Below are positions 12,181 through 22,448 of a stretch of 64,000 nt of DNA, piece after piece (the stretch's first letter is position 1; every line of letters begins with the position of its first letter). Location: positions 124,001 to 188,000 of the forward strand of contig CAVZWL010000009.1 of the NCBI GenBank assembly GCA_963778945.1. The letters are read 5' to 3'. Position numbers and translations under genes: made by a program. The notes under the pieces were generated by a model that was not told where the DNA came from, searched no databases, and saw only the letters and a program-made list of their open reading frames with translations. This DNA comes from Fen-1254 sp963778945. Its GTDB lineage: Bacteria > Bacteroidota > Ignavibacteria > UBA10030.

Positions 12181-12864
12181 ATGAAGATTGGAATTACCGA
12201 TACATTGAGCGGGGATAACTACGAAAGTTATGAAGAATGGATTCGTTCTGCCGATTCCAACGTGGAAATCATGAAATTATCAATCGATTCCGGTAACAGC
12301 GAGGACGTGGAAAACCTTTCGGGGCTGGTGCTCTCAGGAGGAGGAGATGTCGACCCCTGTTTGTATCATAAACATGACGATGCGGCAAAAGCGAAAGGAG
12401 TCGATACGCGGCGGGATAATTTTGAATTCGAGCTTCTCTGCCGTGCTCTCGACGCAGATATACCTATTCTCGGAATATGCCGCGGCATGCAGCTTATGAA
12501 TGTCTATCTCGGCGGTTCACTGGTGACGGATTTGGTTTCTTCGCGCTTTGAAGATCATGATGCCCCGGAGAATGAAGTGAGAGAACATCCTGTTTCTTTC
12601 GTTCCCCATACGCTCCTTTCGGCATTGACGAATGTCGCTGAAGGACGGGTAAATTCCTACCATCATCAATCGATCGACCGGCTCGGACGGGGATTGATGG
12701 TGACGGCCGTTTCGCGCGACGGAGTGCCGGAAGCATCGGAATGGTCGCTGAAAGATGGAATGCCGTTTCTTTTGTTGACGCAATGGCATCCGGAACGAAA
12801 CCCTCAGAATTTGTTATCGGAAAAAATAGCACTGATTGTTTTTACGCGAAGCTCATATTTATAA
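12181..12864 (+). CDS. Class I glutamine amidotransferase-like peptidase (PuuD / gamma-Glu-GABA hydrolase family)
   Basis: This is a cytoplasmic class I amidotransferase-fold hydrolase. The nucleophile elbow is GICRGMQLMNVYLGG (Cys near residue 100), the oxyanion region is LVLSGGGDVDP, and the catalytic His-Glu pair is in the QWHPER motif near residue 203, with NSYHHQSI as a further family block. Members cleave gamma-glutamyl amides such as gamma-glutamyl-GABA, or process other gamma-glutamyl substrates. The actual substrate is not deducible here because no putrescine genes are adjacent. The end of the protein (ALIVFTRSSYL) fits the family poorly and may reflect another small frame break. It starts three bases after lpxK. 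Confidence 0.82.
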   Translation: MKIGITDTLSGDNYESYEEWIRSADSNVEIMKLSIDSGNSEDVENLSGLVLSGGGDVDPCLYHKHDDAAKAKGVDTRRDNFEFELLCRALDADIPILGICRGMQLMNVYLGGSLVTDLVSSRFEDHDAPENEVREHPVSFVPHTLLSALTNVAEGRVNSYHHQSIDRLGRGLMVTAVSRDGVPEASEWSLKDGMPFLLLTQWHPERNPQNLLSEKIALIVFTRSSYL

Positions 12865-12914
12865 AAATAAGAAAAAAATAATTCACAACTGACAACTGAA
12901 AGGATTAACTCGAT

Positions 12915-15645
12915 ATGGCAAAGATTAAACATGTATATTTTTTTGGCGCCCGCAAAGCTGAGGCAAAAGGTGCCGAACTTTCGAAAGAAGTTCTCGGCGG
13001 CAAAGGTGTAGGACTTATGGAAATGACCTCGATAGGTCTTCCCGTGCCGGCCGGATTTACAATCACGATTCAAACATGTGCGGAGTATTACAAGATCGGC
13101 CGAAAGCTTCCGAAAGGCCTCGAGCAGGAAGTTCTGATCGCGTTGAAGAAACTCGAAAAGTCGACGGGAAAGAAACTGGGCGATTCGAAAGATCCGCTGC
13201 TGGTCTCCGTGCGCTCCGGTGCCGCACGTTCGATGCCCGGCATGCTGGAAACCATTCTCAATCTCGGTCTTAATGATCAATCCGTAGAAGGCCTTGCCAA
13301 AAAAACCAACAATCCCCGTTTTGCATACGACAGCTATCGCCGTTTTATTCAAATGTACAGTACAACGGCCATGGGACTTTCCAAAGAGCCGATGGAAGAC
13401 ATGCTGCACAAGGTGAAGCATGATCTCGGTGTCAAGACGGATCCGGAAATTCCCGCAGAGCAATTGAAAGAACTCTGCAATCGTTTTAAGGCGTTTTATA
13501 AGGAGAAAAAGGGAGAACCATTTCCGCAGGATCCCTTGAAGCAGCTCTGGGGAGCCGTTATGGCCGTCTTCAACAGCTGGGAAGCTGAAAAAGCTGTTAC
13601 CTACCGCCGGGTGGAAAAGATAACCGACCTGATCGGAACCGCGGTGAACGTTGTTCAGATGGTGTTCGGAAATAAAGGCGATAATTCCGGTACGGGTGTG
13701 TGTTTTACACGGGACCCGAACAGCGGTGAAAATATTTTCTACGGCGACTGTCTCATCAATGCACAGGGCGAAGATGTCGTTGCTGGAATTCGTACGCCGA
13801 TGAAACTCATCGAACTGGAAGATCGTCTTCCGGTTGCTTATAAACAGCTGACAAAAGTACGGAAGCAGCTCGAGTCGTACTATAAAGAAATGCAGGACCT
13901 CGAGTTCACCATTGAAGATGAAAAGCTGTATATGCTGCAATGCCGTACCGGCAAGCGGTTGCCGTCCGCAGCATTCAAGATGGCTGTCGATATGGTCAAT
14001 GAAAAATTGATCACCAAGGAACAGGCCGTTTCGCGCATTACACCGGAACAGATCGAAGGAGTGTTTTATCCCGTGATCGACCTCAAGGCCGTCGGCGGGC
14101 AGAAATTGAAAGAACTCTATCTGGCAAAGGGCATCGACGCTGTTCCGGGCGCCGCTGTCGGCAAAGCGGTGTTCACTGCTGCAGAAGCGGAGGAAATGGA
14201 AAAAGCCGGCTTGAAGGTTATTCTGATTCGCAAAGAAACTTCTCCGGAAGATGTCGGCGGTATGCATGCCGCACAGGGTATTCTGACTGCGACAGGCGGA
14301 AAAACCAGCCATGCTGCAGTTGTCGCCCGCGGCTGGGGCAAATGCTGCGTCGTCGGCTGCGAGGCTCTGGACATCGATTATACCACCAAGCAGATGAAAG
14401 TCGGCGGAAAAGTCATCAAGCAGGGCGATGAAATTACGCTCAACGGCACAACGGGCGAAGTGTTCCTCAGCGGCTTGCCTTTGATCAAACCCGAACAGTC
14501 GGAAGAATTCCGCACGCTGCTGAAATGGTGCGATGAAATTCGTACGATGAAAGTCCGTACGAACGCGGATACGCCGTACGATGCACAAAACGCAATCACG
14601 CTGGGCGCAGAAGGTATCGGTCTTTGCCGGACTGAACATATGTTCTTCGATACCGAGGAACGCCGTTTGGCCATTCAGGAAATGATCGTTGCCGAAAATC
14701 TCGAAACGCGCAAGAAGGCGCTGGCAAAACTGCTTCCCTTCCAGCGGCACGGACTTCGAAGGCATTTTTAAAGCGATGAACAACAAGCCGGTAACGATTC
14801 GTCTGATCGATCCGCCGCTCCATGAGTTCACGCCGAAAGACGATGCAGGCGTCAATAAGCTTTCCGCAATCACCGGATTGAGCCCCGAAAAAATTCGACA
14901 CCGCTGCGAACAGCTCCATGAAAGCAACCCGATGCTCGGTCATCGCGGCTGCCGTCTCTGCATTACCTATCCTGAAATCCTGGACATGCAGGTGACCGCT
15001 ATTATCGAAGCGGCGATCAACTGCGCAAAGAAGGGATTCAAGGTCGAACCGGAAATTATGATTCCGCTCACCATCGATCCGAAGGAATTTAAAATCCTGG
15101 AAGTGCAGACACGCGGCGTAGCCGATGCATTGATCGCACATGCCGGACTCAAGGGCAAATTGAAATATCTTGTCGGCACGATGATCGAAATTCCGCGAGC
15201 AGCGCTTCTGGCAGATAAAATTGCCGAACATGCGGAATTCTTCTCCTGCGGCACCAACGACCTGACTCAGATGACCCTGGGCTTGTCCCGTGACGATGCA
15301 GGCCGATTCCTGCCGGACTACGTCATGAGCGAGAAAGACGGCGGCAAGGCAATCTTTAGCGACGATCCGTTCCAATCGCTGGATCAGAGCGGCGTCGGCG
15401 CGCTTGTCAAGATGGCGATTGAAAAAGGCCGCTCCACACGCAAGAACCTGAAGGTAGGCATTTGCGGCGAGCATGGCGGAGAATCAAAGAGCGTTAAATT
15501 CTGCCATAGGGCAGGCATGAACTACGTGAGCTGCTCGCCGTTCCGGGTTCCGATTGCGCGGTTGGCAGCAGCGCAGGCGGTTCTGGAAGATAAAGCAGCC
15601 GCAAAGAAGGCCGGTGCGAAAAAAACAGCGCGCAAGAGGAAATAA
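12915..15645 (+). CDS. ppdK: Pyruvate, phosphate dikinase
   Basis: PPDK interconverts pyruvate, ATP and phosphate with PEP, AMP and pyrophosphate; in anaerobes it often runs glycolytically. The N-terminal ATP-grasp domain begins VYFFGARKAEAKG...LGGKGVGLMEMTS. The central phosphohistidine motif is GGKTSHAAVVARGWGKCC, and the C-terminal PEP-binding barrel carries GLCRTEHMFF and the proton-donor cysteine in GICGEHGG. Length is about 910 residues, slightly over the usual 870-900 because of a Lys/Ala-rich tail (AAAKKAGAKKTARKRK). One frame break near 14746 (gg for g) is repaired to PFQRTDFEGIFKAMNNKPV. The start ATG at 12915 has a good GAAAGG site upstream. Confidence 0.95.
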
Positions 15646-15734
15646 ACTGCGCGTTCATTAATTAACGGGAAGCGTCCCGACGGGACCGTAAGTCCGCCGG
15701 GACCGCCTCCCTCTCTCTTCATTAACGAAAGGAT

Positions 15735-16778
15735 ATGAGCATGAAGCTCTCCGATTTCAAATATCCGCTTCCACGAAATCTGGTCGCGAAAACGCCGGCA
15801 AATCCGCGCGATCATTCACGGATGATGATATTGAACCGGGCCGGCCAGACGATCGATGATCGGAAGTTTTATGAAATCGCCGGTTTTTTTCAGCGAGGCG
15901 ACTGTTTAGTCGTGAACGAGACAAAAGTCTTTCAAGCGCGTCTTCTCGGAAAAAAGGAAAAAACCAACGCAAGGATTGAAGTGTTCCTCCTGCGTGAACT
16001 GAATGCGGAAGAAAATATCTGGGATGTTATTGTCGACCCGGCGCGAAAAGTTCGGATCGGAAATAAAATTTATTTTGACGATGGAAAACTCTGGTGTGAG
16101 GTGATCGACAACACCACTTCGCGTGGAAGGACGGTTCGGTTCAATCATAAAGGAGATTTTTTCAAGATTATCGACCGTATCGGGCTTACTCCGCTGCCGC
16201 CGTATATCAAGAGAGATGCCACAGAGAAGGACAAGGACAGCTATCAAACCGTCTATGCGAAAACGGTCGGAGCCGTTGCGGCCCCGACTGCCGGACTGCA
16301 TTTTACTAAGGCGCTCCTCAAAAAACTTGAAGCTAAAGGAGTGAAAATTGTTCCCGTGATTCTTCACATCGGCATCGGAACGTTCCGTTCCGTTGAAGTC
16401 GAAGATCTGACTAAACATAAAATGGATTCCGAATATTTCGAAATACCGATGGACACGGTCACGACGGTCAATAAGACTATCGATGCGAAAAAGAATGTGT
16501 TTGTCGTCGGAACGAGTACATGCCGGGCGCTCGAATCGAGCGTGACGGCGGACGGTCATTTGAAACCGGCTAAAGGCTGGACAGACAAATTTATTTTTCC
16601 TCCGTACGATTTTAAAGTAACCGACAGGCTTCTTACGAATTTTCACCTGCCGGAATCTACGCTTCTTATGCTTGTCAGCGCTTTTGCGGGACATGATTTT
16701 ATGACCCATGCTTACAAGAAAGCCATCAAAGACGGCTATCGATTCTATAGTTACGGCGATGCAATGCTTATCGTCTAG
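15735..16778 (+). CDS. queA: S-adenosylmethionine:tRNA ribosyltransferase-isomerase
   Basis: QueA transfers the ribosyl part of SAM to preQ1 in tRNA, giving epoxyqueuosine at wobble position 34 of GUN-anticodon tRNAs. The protein is intact at 347 residues, normal for the family. Family blocks are MKLSDFKYPLPRNLVAKTPA, FQRGDCLVVNETKVFQARL, TPLPPYIKR, SYQTVYAKTVGAVAAPTAGL and DRLLTNFHLPESTLLMLVSA. ATG at 15735 follows GAAAGGAT; an in-frame ATG two codons later is also possible. It lies 90 bases after ppdK across a GC-rich spacer, and a long inverted repeat follows its stop. Confidence 0.96.
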   Translation: MSMKLSDFKYPLPRNLVAKTPANPRDHSRMMILNRAGQTIDDRKFYEIAGFFQRGDCLVVNETKVFQARLLGKKEKTNARIEVFLLRELNAEENIWDVIVDPARKVRIGNKIYFDDGKLWCEVIDNTTSRGRTVRFNHKGDFFKIIDRIGLTPLPPYIKRDATEKDKDSYQTVYAKTVGAVAAPTAGLHFTKALLKKLEAKGVKIVPVILHIGIGTFRSVEVEDLTKHKMDSEYFEIPMDTVTTVNKTIDAKKNVFVVGTSTCRALESSVTADGHLKPAKGWTDKFIFPPYDFKVTDRLLTNFHLPESTLLMLVSAFAGHDFMTHAYKKAIKDGYRFYSYGDAMLIV

Positions 16779-16875
16779 AGACGTGGACGGGAACTCATGA
16801 GTTGAAAAGAGATGTCGCAAACCCGTCTTAGAATGAGATACGAATTCCCGCGGAACCGACTTTTCGTCCACGTCT
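16779..16875. other. Long imperfect hairpin between queA and ispD
   Basis: The first 11 bases after the queA stop (AGACGTGGACG, 16779-16789) are perfectly complementary to CGTCCACGTCT at 16865-16875. Inside, CGGGAA (16789-16794) can pair with TTCCCG near 16845-16851, so the 97 bases can fold into a long branched hairpin. No U-run follows the stem, so it is not a typical intrinsic terminator. A second short stem (GGGAG/CTCCC) lies about 35 bases further on, ahead of ispD. It could be an RNA processing signal, an attenuator-like leader for ispD or a palindromic insertion. Confidence 0.5.
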
Positions 16876-16938
16876 TTAGGCAAAAGGATCCGTTCTCTTG
16901 GAAAGGGAGGCGCGCACTCCCTCTCTTTATATTATATT

Positions 16939-17658
16939 ATGAAACGTATTCGGTCCAAAGTCTATGCAGTCATTCCTGCAGCGGGATCCGGAACGCGAAT
17001 CGGCGGAGAAGTCAAAAAGCAATTTCTGCCCCTTCAGCATAAACCGATTCTCGTACATACACTGCAGAGGTTCGAACGATGCCCCGACGTCGATGAGATA
17101 GCTATTGCCGTTCCGGAATCTTCAATCGTTGAAATGGAAAAGATCCTTTCGCAATTCCGTTTCCATAAAGTCAGCAAGGTGATTGTCGGAGGAGCAAAAC
17201 GCCAGGACTCGGTCGCCAATGTTTTGCAGCGGCTCGATCTGAAGGACAGCGATATCATTCTCATTCATGACGGTGTGCGTCCGTTCATCGAACCGAAACG
17301 TATTTCTCATCTAGTGAAAATGTGCAAGGAACATGATGCTGCGGTACTGGCAGTGCAGCCGAAAGATACGGTAAGACGTTCGGCCGGAGGCGGATTTTTT
17401 GACAGCACGCTGGACCGGACTGCATTGTGGCTGATTCAAACGCCGCAGGCTTTTCGCGCTTCCGTTCTGCTGAGGGCTTTTGAAAAAGCTCGAAAGGATA
17501 GATTTTCTTCCACTGATGAAGCGGCGCTGGTCGAACGGCTCGGCATCAAAGCGCGTATTGTTGAAGGAAGCTACGATAACATCAAGATTACGACGCCGGA
17601 AGACCTTGAACTGGGCAAATTGATTCTTGAACGTTGGCAGTCGAAAGGGTTGATATAG
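16939..17658 (+). CDS. ispD: 2-C-methyl-D-erythritol 4-phosphate cytidylyltransferase
   Basis: IspD forms CDP-methylerythritol from MEP and CTP, the third step of the non-mevalonate isoprenoid pathway. The N-terminal nucleotide-binding motif VIPAAGSGTRIGGEVKKQF is at residues 11-29. Further family signatures are VGGAKRQDSVANVLQ, LIHDGVRPF and the late TDEAALVERLG and IKITTPEDL. The protein is intact at 239 residues. No clear Shine-Dalgarno sequence precedes ATG 16939; the upstream 20 bases are A+T-rich. The palindromic spacer separates it from queA. No ispF is adjacent. Confidence 0.95.
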   Translation: MKRIRSKVYAVIPAAGSGTRIGGEVKKQFLPLQHKPILVHTLQRFERCPDVDEIAIAVPESSIVEMEKILSQFRFHKVSKVIVGGAKRQDSVANVLQRLDLKDSDIILIHDGVRPFIEPKRISHLVKMCKEHDAAVLAVQPKDTVRRSAGGGFFDSTLDRTALWLIQTPQAFRASVLLRAFEKARKDRFSSTDEAALVERLGIKARIVEGSYDNIKITTPEDLELGKLILERWQSKGLI

Positions 17659-17730
17659 CTTGCTTTTTGCCCGTGAAGTTCATATTATATAAGGTAGAGT
17701 TTTAGTTTTATTTGTGAAAAGGAAAGATCT

Positions 17731-18432
17731 ATGGTGAATCTCGCAATCGTCGTTTTTTTGAGCTATATCATCGGCTCTATCCCGACTGCAATTATCTTCT
17801 CAAAGTGGCGGCATGGATTCGATATTCGTACTCAAGGAAGCGGCAATGCCGGAGGAACGAATGTCTTTCGCGTTCTGGGCTGGAAGTCGGGATTATTCGT
17901 TATGGTTGTCGATTTAACAAAAGGATTGATTGCCACATCCGTTATTTCGCGCCTTTTTTGGGATCCGACTCTTCCTTTTTACAATCATACGCCATTCGAC
18001 GATTTAACGATTATTCAAATGATTTGCGGCGGAGCTGCTATCATCGGTCATGTCTGGACGGTCTTTGCCGGCTTTAAAGGCGGCAAAGGAATCGCTACGG
18101 CTGCCGGAATGCTGCTGGGAATAGCTTCGACAGAATTCATCGTTTCAATACTCGTATTTTTAATATTTTTTTCCGCCTTTCGCTATGTCTCGCTCGGCTC
18201 GATCATGGCTGCTATTGCTTTTCCGCTGACCCTCATCATCCGGTATAATATTCTTTCGGACGAAATTCATAGTTATAAAACACTCGTTTTTTTCAGCCTG
18301 GGAATTGCTGTTTTTCTTCTCTATTCGCATCGTGCAAATATCAAGCGGCTGATTCAAGGCAGTGAAAAGAAGATTACCAGCTTGAAGGGAAAAACTGAAG
18401 TTGTTCCTTCGAGTGTCGATTCCAAAGAATAA
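17731..18432 (+). CDS. plsY: Acyl-phosphate glycerol-3-phosphate acyltransferase
   Basis: PlsY is the inner-membrane enzyme that makes lysophosphatidic acid from acyl phosphate and glycerol-3-phosphate. Five or six hydrophobic segments are visible. The three signature loops are present: IGSIPTAIIFSKW near residue 12, GSGNAGGTNVFRVLGWKSG near residue 36, and GHVWTVFAGFKGGKGIATA near residue 108. ATG 17731 has AGGAAAG eight bases upstream. The 233-residue protein has a slightly extended polar tail. It is followed 36 bases later by gpsA, which supplies its substrate, making a glycerolipid gene pair. Confidence 0.95.
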   Translation: MVNLAIVVFLSYIIGSIPTAIIFSKWRHGFDIRTQGSGNAGGTNVFRVLGWKSGLFVMVVDLTKGLIATSVISRLFWDPTLPFYNHTPFDDLTIIQMICGGAAIIGHVWTVFAGFKGGKGIATAAGMLLGIASTEFIVSILVFLIFFSAFRYVSLGSIMAAIAFPLTLIIRYNILSDEIHSYKTLVFFSLGIAVFLLYSHRANIKRLIQGSEKKITSLKGKTEVVPSSVDSKE

Positions 18433-18468
18433 CAGTTTTTTAAACCGATAGACGCAGACTATTCAACA

Positions 18469-19470
18469 ATGAAAGTGACCGTTCTTGGCGCCGGAAGCTG
18501 GGGCACAACTCTCTCGCTCGTCTTGCTTGACAACCATCACGATGTACGTCTGTGGACATTCAGCGCTGAAGAAGCAGAAGGACTTCGTGAAAAACACGAA
18601 TGCCAATTTCTTCCAGGACTCAAACTTCCCCAAGAACTTACTATCTCGACAGAGATAGAAGAATCGTGTATCGGCCGCGATATGATAGTAGCTGCCGTGC
18701 CTTCTCAGTTCCTTCGCTCGGTTCTTCAGCGAATTTCTCACCTCGATTTAACCGATACCATCATTTGCAACGTCGCAAAGGGAATTGAAAACGGGTCGCT
18801 CATGACTATGTCCGAGGTGCTGCTCGACGTCCTGATGCATGAAAGAAAAGAGAATCTTGCCATTCTGTCCGGCCCGAGCCATGCTGAAGAAGTGAGTATT
18901 AGGATTCCGACTATGGTCGTTGCGGCTGCATTCAAACCGAAAATTGCCCGTGTCGTTCAGGATGCATTTATTACCGATTATTTTAGGGTGTATGTAAACG
19001 ATGATCTCCGCGGCGTGGAACTTGGCGGCGCGATTAAAAACGTCATTGCGGTTGCGGCGGGATTGAGCGATGGCGCCGGGTTCGGGGACAATACGAAAGC
19101 CGCCATTATGACGCGCGGTATTTTCGAAATTACGCGGCTGGGTTCAAAAATGGGCGCCCTCCCGGTCACATTTGCCGGTCTCTCCGGCGTAGGTGATTTA
19201 ATTGTCACATGCATGAGCCGCCACAGCCGTAACCGTTATGTCGGGGAGGAAATCGGTAAAGGGCGCGCGGTCAGCGACGTCTTGAGCGAAATGAAAATGG
19301 TCGCAGAAGGAGTCCCGACTGCAAAATCCGTGCATCAACTGGCGAAAAAAAATCATATCGATATGCCAATGGCAGAAGAGGTTTATAAAGTTCTCTATGA
19401 AGAGAAAAACGCAAGGCAGGCAACGCTCGATCTCATGGGACGCGATACACGGGGAGAAGGGGCGCATTAA
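18469..19470 (+). CDS. gpsA: NAD(P)-dependent glycerol-3-phosphate dehydrogenase
   Basis: GpsA reduces dihydroxyacetone phosphate to sn-glycerol-3-phosphate for phospholipid synthesis. The Rossmann motif VLGAGSWGTTLSLVL is at residues 4-18, and CNVAKGIE near residue 102, LSGPSHAEEV near residue 135 and the catalytic-domain block GGAIKNVIAVAAGLSDGAGF near residue 188 are all typical. The C-terminal domain continues with GLSGVGDLIVTCMSRHSRNR. The protein is intact at 333 residues. It directly follows plsY, consistent with a shared role in membrane lipid assembly. A gap of 760 bases follows it. Confidence 0.96.
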   Translation: MKVTVLGAGSWGTTLSLVLLDNHHDVRLWTFSAEEAEGLREKHECQFLPGLKLPQELTISTEIEESCIGRDMIVAAVPSQFLRSVLQRISHLDLTDTIICNVAKGIENGSLMTMSEVLLDVLMHERKENLAILSGPSHAEEVSIRIPTMVVAAAFKPKIARVVQDAFITDYFRVYVNDDLRGVELGGAIKNVIAVAAGLSDGAGFGDNTKAAIMTRGIFEITRLGSKMGALPVTFAGLSGVGDLIVTCMSRHSRNRYVGEEIGKGRAVSDVLSEMKMVAEGVPTAKSVHQLAKKNHIDMPMAEEVYKVLYEEKNARQATLDLMGRDTRGEGAH

Positions 19471-20233
19471 TTTTATTCCTCAATGCATTTCCAGCTTACC
19501 AATCCGCAAAAAAGCCGTATCGTAAAGCGAAAATGATACTCTTCCGGGAAAGACCATGCGAGTTGCGTCATAAATCAAGGTAACCATAAATTATGGAGTA
19601 GGAGTATTCTTTTTGAGACGATAACGAGGTAAAGGATCGGCCTGCTTGACGATAGCATGGATTTTTTTCATCATTTTCTGGAGAATAAAAGGATTGAGTT
19701 TGAATAAGTGTCCTGCAACTCGTTTTTCGAGGCACCACCTTGCGAAGGTCCCCACCTTCGCAAGGTGGATATGTTTCTTTCTTCTCTGTTCAATCTCAAT
19801 TGCCGTAAATATAAAATACGTGTAATGTCCGCTCCAACTCTGTTTCTATAATCCCATAATGAAAGAATGGAAAATAATTTGCTCAAATGATGACTTTTTT
19901 CAGAGAATCAGCTCAAGACCGGTATGAAGGCATGTATGCCCGGTGCTTCCGATCCGATAACGATAAAAGAATGCTGAAAAATATCCTTTTTTCTGAAAAA
20001 TGGAATGAAAAAATACCGGCATTCCGAAGAATTAAAACGTGAATTTGTTTTTAAGAGAATTCTTCACATTTTGTAAGTAAAGAAGCTTCCTTTCCATAAT
20101 AAGACAGGTCGAATTGGAGAGGAGTATGCTTTTCTAAGGTCTGCATCTGCCTCGCATAATGACGGATCAGGCCGGGCGTTTTATGAGATTCGATGATCGG
20201 AAAACAATTGTTGGACTATAGAAAGGCATATCG
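19471..20233. other. 760-base intergenic region with one strong palindrome
   Basis: No convincing coding sequence is seen on either strand. The only strong structure is a perfect 15-base inverted repeat with a CCCC loop at 19735-19768. The last 150 bases before the transporter contain short stems but no riboswitch that I recognise. KimA-type transporters are controlled by a c-di-AMP riboswitch in some Gram-positive bacteria; I looked for that motif and did not recognise it here. Confidence 0.5.
19735..19768. repeat. Perfect 15-bp inverted repeat with 4-base loop
   Basis: The left arm CCACCTTGCGAAGGT (19735-19749) and right arm ACCTTCGCAAGGTGG (19754-19768) are exact reverse complements around CCCC. 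No T-run follows, and it lies 265 bases after gpsA, so a simple terminator is unlikely. It may be a REP-like palindrome. Confidence 0.7.
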
Positions 20234-22175
20234 TTGAAGAATATTAAAGAAGTGCTTATCGGCAAACCTCGCGATATTCACGATCCAAAGCTCTTCCATA
20301 AAATTTCGCTTATAGCATTCATGGCCTGGGTCGGACTTGGTGCAGACGGATTAAGCTCATCTGCTTACGGTCCCGATGAAGCATTTCGTTCACTTCTGCA
20401 GCATCCGGAAATGGCTGTTTTATTAGCTCTTGCTACTGCAATGACGGTTTTTATTATCTCGTATGCTTACAGCCGAATTATCGAACATTTTCCGAGCGGC
20501 GGCGGCGGATATGTTGTGGCGACGAAATTACTCGGACCCTCGTTCGGTGTCGTCTCCGGATGCGCGCTTCTTGTCGATTATATTCTGACTATCACCGTTT
20601 CCATTGCCTCCGGTGCCGATCAAATATTCAGCTTCCTGCCCATGGTGTGGCTTTCGTGGAAAGTTCCAGTGGAAGCGATTGCAATCCTGCTCCTCGTTGT
20701 TTTAAATTTACGAGGCGTCAAAGAGTCGATAACGGTTCTCGTACCGATTTTTTTATTGTTCTTGTGTACTCATATTACCGTTCTCATCACGGCACTTATT
20801 AATCATGTTCAGGACATTCCGCATATAGCCGCTGTAACTTCATTGAATCTGCATCATGATGTTTCTACTCTCGGTATGCTCGGAATGTTTTTCATCTTTG
20901 CGAGGGCATATTCCCGCGGCGCAGGAACTTATACCGGTATCGAAGCGGTATCGAACGGAATTCAGATGATGCGCGAGCCCCGTGTGCCGACTGCGAAGCG
21001 TACCTATGGTCTATTTGGCAGTTTCGCTGGCCATTACGGCAGGATCGATTCTTTTACTGTATTTATTGCTCGGTGTCACGGAGGAACCGGGAAAAACTCT
21101 CAATGCAGTGATGATCGAGAGATTGAATATCGGCCCTTGGTTTATCGTGCTGACCCTGATATCGGAAGCCGCACTTTTATTTGTTGCAGCCCAGACGGGT
21201 TTTCTGGACGGCCCGCGCGTGATGGCAAACATGGCGAATGACCGCTGGCTGCCTCATCGTTTAAGCTTTTTATCCGACCGCCTGACGATGTACTACGGCA
21301 TTGTCATTATCGGTGCGGCTTCGATGGCAACACTCTTTTATACGGGCGGCAATATCGATGCCCTGGTGACCATGTATTCCATCAACGTGTTTATTACCTT
21401 CTCGCTGACCGAGATCGGCATGGTGCGATTCTGGATAACGGAGCGAAAAAAATATCCGGAGTGGAAAAAATCTTTGCCTGTGCACATTACCGGTCTTATT
21501 CTTTGCTTATCGATTCTGACAATCGTCCTCATCGAAAAATTCCAGATGGGAGCATGGCTTACCGTTGTTATTACGACCGCTTTGATCATGCTGTGTATTC
21601 TTATTCGCCGCCATTATCAGACCGTTCTCACAAAACTGCGTTCTCTGGAAGATATTCTCACCGGCCTGCCCGTCGATGAATCGGCGGCTGCATCGTGCGG
21701 AGTGATCGACGCACGCAAGCCTACGGCTGTGCTGCTCGTCCAAAGTTACGGCGGACTCGGCATTCACTCGTTCCTGACCATTGTGAAACAATTCCCCGGA
21801 TATTTTAAACAAGTGGTTTTTGTTTCGGTTGCCGTTCTTGACTCGGGCAATTTTAAGGGAGCAGCGGAAGTGGAGAAGATGGAAGAAAAAGTGCAGGCGG
21901 ATTTGGCTCAATATGTGAAACTTGCCAACGGACTTGGATTCCCGGCGGAATCAAGAATGACTGTCGGGACGGAGCCGGTTGTCGAAGCGGAGAGAATTTG
22001 CGTAGAACTATCCAAGCAATTCAAACAGTCTGTCTTTTTCTCGGCAAAATTGGTCTTTCAAAAGGAAAAATGGTATCAGCGCATACTTCACAGCGAAACG
22101 GCAAATGCGATTCAAAACCGGCTGCAGTTTCTCGGTCTCTCCATGGTCGTTCTTCCGATTCGTGTTTGGAATTAG
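20234..22175 (+). CDS. APC-superfamily potassium transporter, KimA-like
   Basis: This is a roughly 645-residue membrane protein with about twelve hydrophobic helices and a 150-residue cytoplasmic tail. The opening (EVLIGKPRD...KISLIAF), ADGLSSSAYGPDEAF, FPSGGGGYVVATK, LLVDYILTITVSIASGADQI, LNLRGVKES and TGIEAVSNGI match the KimA/YdaO family of high-affinity K+ uptake proteins better than amino-acid permeases. The tail (KPTAVLLVQSYGGLGIHSFL, RVWN end) also follows KimA layout. TTG 20234 is chosen because GAAAGG stands seven bases before it. The frame breaks near 21003 (cc for c): the corrected junction reads REPRVPTAKRTMVYLAVSLA. A textbook terminator follows. The exact substrate is an inference from family resemblance. 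Confidence 0.82.
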
Positions 22176-22201
22176 AAGAACAATCCGCACTTCATGACCT
22201 C

Positions 22202-22235
22202 AAGAGGCGAATTTAAATAATTCGCCTCTTTTTTT
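22202..22235 (+). terminator. Intrinsic terminator after the transporter
   Basis: A perfect 12-base stem AAGAGGCGAATT / AATTCGCCTCTT with a TAAAT loop is followed directly by a run of T's. It lies 27 bases after the transporter stop and separates it from the pilus operon. Confidence 0.93.
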
Positions 22236-22374
22236 CTGTTCTTCCTGTTGTCTAAAGCACATGCGCCGGGATAAACACTTGTGGATTGAGATGTGTCAAA
22301 GTCAAAGCCGGTGCATGTTTGTGATGCAGCACACTCGGCACGGGAGAAGCGGAAAAAATAAATACATCCTTTTC

Positions 22375-22403
22375 TTGACACAGAAAATGAAAAAGTGTAT
22401 TAT
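22375..22403 (+). promoter_or_regulatory. Sigma70-type promoter for the pilus operon
   Basis: TTGACA (22375-22380) and TATTAT (22398-22403) are separated by exactly 17 bases, 45 bases ahead of pilC. This is the strongest housekeeping-type promoter seen in the window. Confidence 0.75.
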
Positions 22404-22448
22404 CGTATATAGTTGATAATACTATTTCTTTAAAAATAGGTTTTTTTT

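Noticed and set aside
12804..14927. A 707-residue minus-strand open frame opposite ppdK
   Set aside because: It is a shadow of the ppdK reading frame. Its composition is Phe/His/Arg-rich, and the plus strand encodes PPDK throughout.
15906..16883. A 325-residue minus-strand open frame opposite queA
   Set aside because: queA is fully conserved on the plus strand. The minus frame has no recognisable domain and is best explained as an antisense shadow.
19471..20233. c-di-AMP (ydaO) riboswitch before the KimA-like gene
   Set aside because: I looked for the conserved motifs and could not find them; naming it would be guessing.
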